DNA of 64,000 nucleotides from assembly GCF_017916325.1 (NCBI RefSeq), contig NC_090154.1, forward strand, positions 437,001 through 501,000. The letters run 5' to 3'. Both the position numbers and the translations under genes were made by a program. How positions within the stretch are numbered: the first letter of the stretch is position 1; the number at the start of each line of letters is the position of its first letter. The DNA is from Leishmania martiniquensis. Its lineage: Eukaryota > Euglenozoa > Kinetoplastea > Trypanosomatida > Trypanosomatidae. Below are positions 48,601-55,872 of this stretch, one piece after another. The notes under the pieces are model-generated. The model made no database searches. It was not told the DNA's origin and worked only from the letters and a program-made list of their open reading frames with translations.

Positions 48601-50605
48601 TGCCGCGACGGCTGCGGTGGGGAGCGCTGCAACCGGCACTGGTGGTGCTGGCTTCGCAGCAGGTATGACTGTATCCGATGCGCCGCGGCAGGAGGGCGCG
48701 GCAGCAGTGGAACCAGAGGTTTGGTCAGCACCTGGAGTGCCCCCGTCCGCGAGTCGGTCGATGGCTGTCAGTGCCGCCGCCATGCCCCATATTTCGCCAG
48801 CAGGGCTTGCCCAATCAGCGCCGCCAACTGCAGCGGTGCTCCCGTTGCATCAGGCAGCCAGTGAAGGCGTGGCTCCCTACGATGCCCAGGCGGACGTGGT
48901 CGTTGAGGCCACGGTCCCCGCGACAGCAGCTCTCGACGGCACGCCGGACGCCCAAATGCAGCGACAGCCACCTCCGTCAACGCGCGTCGACGATAGCCGG
49001 ATAAAAGTCAAGGCAAAGCGCCCCGCAGAAGTCCGTAGCTGCACCCCGCCAAACGCGATCCTCGCTGCATCCGTTGCGGGGCCTGCGGCAGAAAGCGCCA
49101 GTCTACCGGGCGGCCTGCCGGAGAAGCAAGGCAGCGCAGCTGCATCTGTCGATGCTTTGCCCATACGAGACGGTGTTGCTGCTGCCGCCGCCGCCACTGC
49201 GGATGACGACGGCGGCGACGGAACGACCGCGGCCGCAGCGGCGCTAGAGGAGCCCAAAACGGAGCGAAAGAAAACTTTCCCCGCATTTTTCGTGTCGCTG
49301 TGCGACGGTGAAGGCGCTGTGGAGCCGCGGCGGCCGAAGCCGCCAACGCCGCGGAACTTCGTGCCGAGCCAGCTGCTGCCGCCAACTCCGGCAAGAGTGC
49401 CGCCGCCAATAAAGCAACGCCGGAGAAGCGCACTGTCTGGCATGCTGCTCATACCGCAGAGACGCAGGGGCGAGCAGACGGCTCATCGCCCGCATCAGCA
49501 ACGCAAGCTCTCTCCCCTTCAGGCGCATGAAATGAACTGTCCACGTAGTATTCGCAAGAGTGTCAGCCCAAGTCGTAGCCTAAGCGCGCAGCGCCGCCAT
49601 CGAAACGCGTGCCTCAGCCCCTACGAGCGAGCTCCAAACTCAAGCGGGGCCAGAGACGTGCCGAAGAAATCGCTGCCCTACCCGCCATCGCAGCGGCAGC
49701 ATGTCAATGCCAACGGTGTGGCAGCCTCCTTGACGAAATCGATCAAGTCTTACATCAAGTCTCTCTCTCCCGTGATGGTGGTGGATGCATCCGGCACCCC
49801 AATCTTCTACGAGGACGTGCATAAAGCCGAGTCGGACGGCTTCTGTCGGGCGCAGCAGCAGCGGCGACCGCAGGAGCGGCGCGCCACCGCCTCCCCAGTC
49901 CCCCATGACATCTACCTCAGAAGTGGCGGCATCAGAGGCAGTGTGGCCGAGGCCGAGCACAGCCTTCCCGCGTCGCGCCGTCACCGCAGCAAGCTGGAAG
50001 GCTACTACGTAGATGCTCCATCACAGCAGCAGGACTCCTCGCAGCAGCAGCATCAGTGCTCATCCCGCAGTGCGTCCTACTACCCGTACTTCACCTCGTC
50101 CGGCGCGACGAGCGAGACAATGCCTCAACCCCCTCATCCGCAGCACCAACACCGTTACGCGCCCTTGGAACTGCACATGCCCGCCCACATCCCCTACACG
50201 GCCCCGGCCTCGGATCGCCGTGTGCCGACGCTGGCAGAGCTTGAGAGGCGCCTGCAGCAGCTTCGACTAGAGGATGAGTACGAGGCTGCCGAGTATCATC
50301 GGCGCGAAGCGCCGTATGCGCATCGCCAGCAGCACGTTAGTGCGCTTCTTTACCCGATTAGAGCCGCGGCGGTGGGCGGCAATGCCAGGACATTCGTTGC
50401 AGCACCCTCGTACGGCAATCGTGAGGAAGCACAGCTGCAGCAGCGGCGCCACAATAGCGCCACAGGGCGGCACCCACAGCTGCGCACAGTGTCGCCGCCG
50501 TGGAGAACAGATCTGAACTCAAGCCCGGTGCGACCTCGGTGGGACATCAGTCAGCCTCGCTCGCCCATTTACCACCCTGCTCCGGCAACGACGGCCGGCG
50601 GCTGA
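42662..50605 (+). CDS. RING finger / coiled-coil / second zinc-module protein, 2647 aa
   Basis: The N terminus carries a C3HC4 RING-type pattern: C27-x2-C30-x23-C54-x-H56-x2-C59-x2-C62-x13-C76-x2-C79. A long Glu/Arg/Ala/Gln-rich coiled coil covers about residues 600-910 and 980-1240. A second cysteine/histidine module starts at C1742: C-x2-C-x8-C-x2-C-x4-C-x2-C-x10-C-C-x2-H-H, recalling B-box or treble-clef zinc folds but fitting none exactly. The rest is low complexity, with Gln/Pro/Ala runs and a Pro-rich conserved-looking block near residue 2220. RING domains often give E3 ubiquitin ligase activity, so a ligase or a cytoskeletal scaffold is possible; neither is proven. The ATG at 42662 follows the predicted acceptor; the open frame further upstream has only GTG. 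Confidence 0.87.
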   Translation: MAGLQSENISANSTRLTEQSTSDKDICAFCLRRAVPSASDPHAPLFPFFSLVDCRHYACQPCALVHCDNAGRRILCPKCHCVSRLAQSGRRRTRSAAAAATDPDADRVSIDDGVSSTRSRRTGTSPTLRRSALKGKSGTSKRRASSVQFLANPTAFVVPGDGASDSAAAPAEDDGADEERRPRRASSPLTQDAVDALPLDPVEAQRRRVREQHLQLRAAEAAAKAEKAVSLYAITAAPPLPSTSVGSGAAANEGSKTKGRSRSQPVPKLPNTILEPKQEYPLPPPLELHTVDEAETHALSVPEDKRFDAESALPTAAATSSAAAAPEGNAEADSNALALASVSSPLIAPRRTEDEVQAATAGSDDKPQTTGALPPPSSLAEDLARPRQLLDDCESTEAEERGVVGDVEAHERAALKQHMEEEDTAIRARRGLVLEFESTPIPGPQPQPTPYHQHSHHHNAGSLSLGDLSDQVSVTSDDELSQRVSALKSVTSSTSTSRRRQHPFISSASEPPTQPLEKAADEPDATVAKGAQVVGASTPGGGISTMMRPVSKSGSVDRTLSPMTTSRRGQVSADEESEDYGEPVAAVAPPGSEDAKRLGAAREVEAAAAVAEVQAAAQEARAIAEEQERARRRQLQREAADEAAELKRKQQRQEEVEVRRRQLQEERAAFACQSLQDRESMAREALEKAEEVVREHYERSAGEWLGAALPLELEARRRARAAAEQLHQQEHEQAQLATQEGLQRDKMEEMEANSWSWLLSGARVDRVVAATEEGDRVQREYEALRFERLQLQLREDAADLIREEAHGRLSFVEYEAATRSLLQSHYAVQRQALAEDEQRQEAELLKKAAERREAAFRQRCQWEVDELDADEVSGRAMLREVEREERRTANLVFLQRLAWIRRKEFSQHTAPVDTVTAAEEAGMSSVLSDAPTVMTARMHGRVQPQQSITALPLALEEDEDGDGGDPDVTGAATPPKLRTPLITAKQLSELRAREAAYAAELQAALERLQEAERRVAEEAAIRAQAEQERQAVRAESERLIREAEQRAEQRIREARDAAEQLLQAQLTDLRDEAARRAEHASIIQALAEEEQRAVLEAKLQAAQRQLDEARQRAQEEVHRAREEAAELAAADAARAASEAQRREEEWQERCRAENLLRLAEREIEKEEAIRRLAEIEARAAEAVRLAREEAARTAAEAQERLADMEQRQRAREMEVQLAAQRVRSARDSLREFDSRSQSSRRTTPSRAEQPGQRPPTSSRCHEAPRLFAASSNHASQASAHTPLQTPPLAPSSSHTPSAVQPQPSAQSSALRAVAVAPAAVEAVPTVASDSTPPRVILSSQHTPLSSAVAPGPGRGGAAVPSSSASAAGATSLATMDPADIIRAAIRSAVQEIVEAQRRTQTLQDRAEQHISLSERRYHRHQGDRLRAARDVAAIESSYALSEAEESEGRHKRQQSWVHQARQRQPLRGGEHTTHAASSRISDGRLYSTRSSRGGYAQEVSDSPWTRSSSSPTSRLSPTRTPMPTASSPAAAAAPGSVSSNTLPSASSVYFDSMHRPSSVTFGAAHRFHGRYGSNYPVAPEHQKQQPPLSFRGYSAASRVLFAPRMAHEVRDAWASEEGEHGYAQGMPAAVQAHAYPPASSRQEQRNTTGAAQPPPRPLQQLPQHPRVAGAAAALPSAAHAYNEPEPRAPAAAAMDYSPPPRRSTTHTGAEVKPQQRRRQGGAGTNVGSGGGVGALPEPSRMCPRCYSTETTSPCWRCGEMICRRCGLPPGAARQLCCTAHHRAQLREFARRKAYEGGHATTAAAAGKVPSPTPHVQRQDQRLRGEHQVQTSFASSVGSVQIRDAAAFVDEPAARFDAGTSPLASPSPPRMIPSSAYRAPQQQQQRQVAYPQPNYPSVYPAFTVAGPAASSQQPMYSPEFQSITAAYPYAYSYLPPPPQQQQQFPCYVNSERPYTALSSLEPCAPPFNHPQSLAPSGYSVRAATAAVGSAATGTGGAGFAAGMTVSDAPRQEGAAAVEPEVWSAPGVPPSASRSMAVSAAAMPHISPAGLAQSAPPTAAVLPLHQAASEGVAPYDAQADVVVEATVPATAALDGTPDAQMQRQPPPSTRVDDSRIKVKAKRPAEVRSCTPPNAILAASVAGPAAESASLPGGLPEKQGSAAASVDALPIRDGVAAAAAATADDDGGDGTTAAAAALEEPKTERKKTFPAFFVSLCDGEGAVEPRRPKPPTPRNFVPSQLLPPTPARVPPPIKQRRRSALSGMLLIPQRRRGEQTAHRPHQQRKLSPLQAHEMNCPRSIRKSVSPSRSLSAQRRHRNACLSPYERAPNSSGARDVPKKSLPYPPSQRQHVNANGVAASLTKSIKSYIKSLSPVMVVDASGTPIFYEDVHKAESDGFCRAQQQRRPQERRATASPVPHDIYLRSGGIRGSVAEAEHSLPASRRHRSKLEGYYVDAPSQQQDSSQQQHQCSSRSASYYPYFTSSGATSETMPQPPHPQHQHRYAPLELHMPAHIPYTAPASDRRVPTLAELERRLQQLRLEDEYEAAEYHRREAPYAHRQQHVSALLYPIRAAAVGGNARTFVAAPSYGNREEAQLQQRRHNSATGRHPQLRTVSPPWRTDLNSSPVRPRWDISQPRSPIYHPAPATTAGG

Positions 50606-51540
50606 GTCTGGTCGAGCCCGCCTGTGCATACGTATGCGTGGCCGTCGCGGTCGCCAAGGGCTCGGCCGCCACCATACTCCGTCCGTCATCCGCGTTACGT
50701 TTTCGCAGGGGTGTCCCTCCCTTCTTTCAGCGGGTGTGCCTTCAACAAATGGCGTGATGATGTGTGGTGCTGACTCAGTCGACTGTTGCAACGCCCTGCG
50801 GCCTGTTCCTGAGCGCTCTCGCCACCACCACCACCCTCTCTCTCTTTCTCCCGCTGCCTCGCATATATTTATAGGGGCGCCCATGTTGTATGCGTGATAG
50901 AGGACGGCGTGTCTGCGTCATGGATGGCGCGGAAGGCAGGAATGGTCCGTGTCGGGGGCGGTATGGCGGGGGAAGAGGGGGAGGGGGGCAGGCGCGGCTA
51001 CTGACTTGCCTTTACAGCTTAGAGTGCAAGGTGGTATGCATTGCGGCAGATTTATCGACGGCGAAAAAAAAAAGGAATCGCTGGCACACACACGCACATT
51101 TCACCCTTCTGTCACACACGCTCCGCAATATCTGTCCGCCCTCTCTGATACGTTTCTTATGGGCTGTCGTGTCAGGCGCTCTTCGCCTCGAAGCCTTCAA
51201 CGGCCCTCATAGATGATACCGCATGCATGAGCACAGCGCACGTCCTCGCTGTGGCACGCACCCTTGTCTGCATGCGTGCGTGGGTGCGGGGAGCGGTGCT
51301 GCTGCTCGCGCCCTCTCCTCTCCTCTCTCCCAATCCCCGTTGCTTTTTTTTCGTTTCCTCTCTCTGTCATTAGACGGGCTGTAATACGCGATGCCCACCG
51401 TGGCTGTAAAGGGCGCGTTGATGGGGCTGGCAAGAATCGTAGCTCTTCGATGACGCGGGCAGGGGTCACACCACCCTCTCTCCCCACCCCACCCCGAGCC
51501 TCCACGTCCGCAGGCGCCGCCTTTGGGGTGCGTGTGAGTC

Positions 51541-51567
51541 TGTGTGTGTGTGTGTGTGTATGTGTGA
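51541..51567. repeat. TG dinucleotide microsatellite
   Basis: A 27-base TG run with one TA interruption inside the intergenic region. Confidence 0.85.
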
Positions 51568-52094
51568 GGGGGGAAAGAGAGGCACGGCAACCGCGATAAA
51601 TGCCCTGTATCCAGTCTGAAAGGGCGGTGCTGTTGTTGCCTCATTGTATCCTCTCCGGCCTGTTAGTCTCCCCCACCATCACTCCTCCTCTCCCTGCCTC
51701 TCCGTCCGTCTCTCTCTCCCTTCCTCGTCCCTACGCGGTCATCCTCCAGCCGCTGCCGCCGCGCCCTGCAGTCCCACTGCACTCTCCCCCCCTCTGCCTC
51801 TCCTCTCTCCCAAAGGATAGAATCTGTCGCACTAGGTGGCGTTCGTGCGGGCAGGCGTCCCGGTAGTGTGTCGATGCGTGTGTACGCTCGTACCTGCACG
51901 AGCCGCTTTCCTCTGTGCTCTCGAAAAGGTGGGCGCAGCGCCCTCCGCCCCTGCAGCGCCCCACGCACGAGCTCGTGTGCCCCCTTCTTCCCGTCGTGAA
52001 GACAGCGGCTGTAACAGTAGCAGCTCGTCCTCATTCACTGAGAGAGAAACGCAGGCCACCGACATGGGTGCTTGCGCACGGTCCCTCTCTTTCC

Positions 52095-52112
52095 ATATAT
52101 ATATATATATAT
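52095..52112. repeat. TA dinucleotide microsatellite
   Basis: An 18-base TA run about 270 bases upstream of the next start codon. CA repeats follow at 52247-52266. Confidence 0.85.
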
Positions 52113-52324
52113 CACCGCAAGCAGCACTCTGCTGTGCAGATGCCATTACCGATATCACTTCCCCCTCCCTGCCCCTCCCCTCCCCCCGTCTCCGTGTCTC
52201 CGCCTTGCGTGCTCGTTCGGCTCTGCAGTCCGCTCTCTCTCTCTCTCCACACACACACACACACACGCGTCATCATCACCTCTCTTACCATCACTCATCA
52301 GGCCACACACACATACACACGCTT

Positions 52325-52353
52325 CGTTTTACCTCTTCTTCGGCGTACGCCAG
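52325..52353 (+). promoter_or_regulatory. Predicted spliced-leader acceptor for the gene at 52381
   Basis: A T-rich tract (GTTTTACCTCTTCTTC) is followed by AG at 52352-52353, 27 bases before the ATG at 52381. Confidence 0.5.
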
Positions 52354-52380
52354 CACGCAAGCAAAGGCCCCTCCGCAGCC

Positions 52381-53418
52381 ATGACCGCCCTCATCACGAA
52401 GCAGCGGTACAACTGGATGGGGTACGATGGTACCGAGACGGAGGAAGTCGACACGGCCCTCCTGCGCGCCGCGGATGTGCCGGGGAACAACTACAGCTAC
52501 CTCCATCGCCAGCGGGTGATTCTCCTCCTGAGGGAGAGCCTCCTGAAAATCAAGCGCGACCTCGGCCTCGCCCCTGAAGACCACTCTGAGCAGGAGGCCC
52601 GCCAGCGCCGCCTCGAGCAAAAACGTCGCGAAGAGGAAGAGCGCATGCGCAGGGAGGCCGCGCTTGCCGATGCGGAGCGCCAGCGTCTGGAGCAGGAGGC
52701 GGCCGAGGAGGAGGCACGACGCCAGCGGGAGGCTATGGAGCGCAAAGAAGAGCTCAGGGCCCGAACGCCGAGCATCGACATTAATAGCGAAGACAGCGAC
52801 CTCAGTGATGAGTACAGCGCCGTCCTCCTATGTAGGACTTGCACGCAGCAGGAGATGGACATGGCCATCGAGGGCTTTGTCAAGGGCACTCGTTCGCTGC
52901 TCGCGTGCACTGGAAACGGCTATGCCAGCTACCTGGACGGGAGCTTGCACCCCACAACCAGCAAGCTGATTGAGCACAACGCCTCCAAGCTGGACGATGT
53001 GGTCAGCGCGATGGCCGGCACCTACTTTGAGATGCCTGTCGCCGAGGAGCACTCGCTCGAAGAGGTGTGTGCGGCGCGCGACGAGTGCGACATGGCGCGC
53101 AAGAAGCTGGAAGCCCTCCGCGCCCTCGACGACCGCACGTACTCGGTGCGCATCCGCACGACTGAGAAAAACGCTAATGGCCAACCGAAGCAGCAGCTGG
53201 AGCCGGAAGATGACAATATGACTATTCTGGAGACCAACTTTGAGTCAGCTAAGCAACGTTCGGAGAACGTGCGCAAGAGCTATAATAAGAAGGCTTCCGC
53301 GAGCGGCAATGCCATTGCAGCGGCGCTCTGCATGCGCGCCTTCTCTGACGCGCCGGAGGCGGCAGTCGCGGCCTCTGCTCTCGGGAGCAGGGCGCAGATG
53401 GAGCAAGCTGCGGCGTAG
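52381..53418 (+). CDS. Hypothetical coiled-coil protein, 345 aa
   Basis: The N-terminal ~65 residues look ordered (starting MTALITKQRYNWMGYDGTE) and include a helix with RVILLLRESLLKIKRDLGL. Residues ~70-129 are a highly charged Glu/Arg/Ala single helix or coiled coil. Residues ~140-280 form a compact-looking region with LLCRTCTQQEMDMAIEGF and two further helical stretches. The tail is Ala-rich and ends at a TAG (53416-53418). The frame then continues without a stop for 40 coding-like codons to a TGA at 53539 (separate entry). No family is recognised; cytoskeletal or flagellar association would be a guess based only on the helix. The ATG at 52381 is the first ATG in a frame otherwise open to a TTG at 52072. 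Confidence 0.85.
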   Translation: MTALITKQRYNWMGYDGTETEEVDTALLRAADVPGNNYSYLHRQRVILLLRESLLKIKRDLGLAPEDHSEQEARQRRLEQKRREEEERMRREAALADAERQRLEQEAAEEEARRQREAMERKEELRARTPSIDINSEDSDLSDEYSAVLLCRTCTQQEMDMAIEGFVKGTRSLLACTGNGYASYLDGSLHPTTSKLIEHNASKLDDVVSAMAGTYFEMPVAEEHSLEEVCAARDECDMARKKLEALRALDDRTYSVRIRTTEKNANGQPKQQLEPEDDNMTILETNFESAKQRSENVRKSYNKKASASGNAIAAALCMRAFSDAPEAAVAASALGSRAQMEQAAA

Positions 53419-53541
53419 AACAGCGATGCCTCCGAGGCAGCTGTGGAGCAGGCGACCAAAGCTTCAGACGCGACCCAGAGGGCCACCAACCGCAAGCCGG
53501 GCTCGGCGTCGCATCCGGAGGAACCCCTTGCGGGCGCATGA
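53419..53541 (+). other. In-frame coding-like extension after a TAG stop
   Basis: Forty sense codons in the same frame follow the TAG at 53416-53418, ending at TGA 53539-53541. About 30 of 40 third positions are G or C, and the translation continues the Ala/Ser/Glu/Thr character of the tail (NSDASEAAVEQATKASDATQ). It may be a former C terminus cut by a nonsense change, a readthrough product, a base-call error, or chance. A chance open tail of similar length follows RPN9. Confidence 0.3.
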
Positions 53542-55872
53542 GGAGCAGAGCCCCAAGAAGATACCACGCCCAGGGAAGTCGATCATGGGCTGTGGAGGGG
53601 GGCTAAATGGAGTGGAATGTGCATCAGGAAGCGTACCTAACCGCACACGAACACGCTCATGTGGAGGCACTGAGGCGAGGGGGAGGGCAAGTTGGTGAAC
53701 GAGCTCAGGCTGCGTCTGATGGGACGCGCATTCGGAAAGGCCTGTGCATGCGCGTGTGTTTTGGGCCGATCTGCTGTGGCTGCTTCACTCAGCTCCCTTA
53801 TCGATCCAACTCCATCCCCCCTCCTCTTACGCAAGTCGCGCTGCCTTCATCCCTGCATCTCAAAGGGCGCCCGATGGGCACTCACACCTCCCCCTCCACC
53901 CCTCCCCCTCGGCTCCCATCGCACCCACGCCAGTCTACTCTCGCGCGGCAGGCGCGCGAAGTGCTTGGCACAGCGTGGCATAGCACTCGCTCACACTGTC
54001 GTTGGCGCTGCCGCTATCGCTGTTATTTTACCTCTGGTCTCTTGAGAGGAAACGTCGCGCGAGCGAAGGCGCGCGCGTCTGTCTGCGCCACGCCTCTCTT
54101 TTATTTTTCGTATGTACACGTCAGCCCCCTTGCGCTGTGGCGCTTTAACGGGAAGGCGTGATGATGAGACAGACGTTGCAGCATCCATGCACTTGTGAGG
54201 CCGTTTAAAGCAGAGGGAGGAGGAAGTGAACCCTTCAAGCACGGCCACGCTGATACACACACTCAAACACAACGCACTCTTCCTTCGCGGCACATTACCT
54301 CACCGCCACCACACCCCTCTCCCCCCTTCCCTTTCCCTCCCTTTCGCCTGTACCTCCCCCTCTCTCTCTTCTATTTCTTCTCCCTCCCTCCTTCATATCA
54401 GTCAGGTGCTCTCTCTCTCTGTCTCTGTCTGTCTCTCCACCAACCACCACGCCACACCCCAGCCCGTTCGCTCTCTCTTCCTCTCCTTGCCTGCTCTCGC
54501 GGTTGTCAGGTAGGCTAATCCTCATGCGGAGTTGGTGGAGTGAAGAGGTGCCCCACCTCCCCATTTATCCTCTCTGCCCACGAGCGCACAGCCTCTCCAT
54601 CGAACACGCAAAGAGTGACAGGAAGTGAGGGACGATGTGTTTCTGTGTGTGTGTGTAGAGGGGGGAGAAGAGGAGAAAGGATCCCCTCTCGTATGTCGCT
54701 GTTTACGCCCAAGTCCTGGAGAGCGTCTGTGCATGTGTCGGGGGGCCCTCCTCTACGCCTCGCATCCCTCCGGGGCTCCGCAGCGTCCACGGCCGCCAAA
54801 GAGTCGAGAGGGACCTAATGGAGAGTCGAGACCCTCCCCCTCCCCCCACCACCACCGCGATCGCGCGTACCCTCCTAGATACCGGAGCTCGCGCGGCGCC
54901 ATGTCGGTCCCTGGAGCTGCGCGTTACGTGGCGCTTTGACGGGCGACGTCGCCAAGAGGAGGCCGACGACGCAGGGGGAGGGGGGGAACAGGGAAGGAGC
55001 AGGAGGGTGAGAGAGGAGGTTCGTGGTACGGCCTCCCCTCCATCCACCACCCCAGATGTGGGCCCTTCGCATCCACGCTCGCTCCGTCATGCGTGATAGG
55101 CTTCTGTTGCGGCTTCGTCATCCCTTTCGATGTGTGCGGCGCATGGTCGCTTTTACCCTCTCTTCTCGCGCACCGCTTCATCCACTCCCTTCCCTCTCTC
55201 TCTCTGTTCGTCGACTACACTGCTCACTCTGCGCCAACGGCCTCTGGCTGTTCTCTTCCCGCATCTTCTCTCTCACAACGCCCTTGAGCTTGCGTGGGGA
55301 GGGGATGGGAGGATACAGGGATGCATCGGCGCTTGGCTACATCGCCCACTCTTCACCACAGAAAGCGTACCGACGGCAGCACGCCACTTCAAAAGTGTGA
55401 GGGGAGAGGGTAACAGGGTATACCACATCCAGAGGGGGAGGTGACGCCTTTCTTTGGGGAGGGGGGACAGGCATCTGAGTCGAAAAAAAAAGTTCGGCCG
55501 GCCGGTGGCAAAGAGGCTGAGCGAGAGACGGCGCGGTGCCACCCGCATCCGCTCACAGTCATCACCTCCCCTCCTCCTCCTCTCTCCCGCCTGCCCCCCC
55601 CTTTTGCTGCCGCACCTCCGCGGCACCCCCTCGTGACGGAGCCACTCCAGTGCCCCATCACGCACACCACGCGCATCACCGCGCGCCGAAGCATTCGAGT
55701 CAGCTGATCCGCATATATGCACTTGCATAGAACCACATAGACACACATCACCGCATAACATACTGGCGCGTACCTCTCGTCTCCGTCCATTCGGTACACT
55801 TTCGCTGTGCGCTGTACTCTGTGCGACCAGGCGGCACCATTCCGTCCCCCTCCCCCATCGCTGCAGGCGTCC
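53542..55872 (+). other. Long intergenic/UTR region (2.3 kb)
   Basis: Pyrimidine-rich and purine-rich patches alternate, including CT repeats at 54360-54440 and a C/T-rich run at 55560-55610. A short A-run lies at 55484-55492. The last part contains two possible acceptors for the next gene. Open frames (for example 53607-54161 on +, 55273-55905 on -) have UTR-like composition and are not called. Confidence 0.65.
55770..55866 (+). promoter_or_regulatory. Candidate spliced-leader acceptors for the gene at 55873
   Basis: Two AGs follow pyrimidine tracts: 55829-55830 (after 55770-55820) and 55865-55866 (after the C-rich tract at 55840-55863). The second would leave only 6 bases of UTR before the ATG, so the first is favoured. 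Confidence 0.4.

Larger units (their letters stand above)
50606..52380 (+). other. Intergenic/UTR region
   Basis: About 1.8 kb of low-complexity sequence with a short A-run (51065-51073), a TG repeat, a TA repeat and several polypyrimidine tracts. No gene is supported. Confidence 0.7.
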
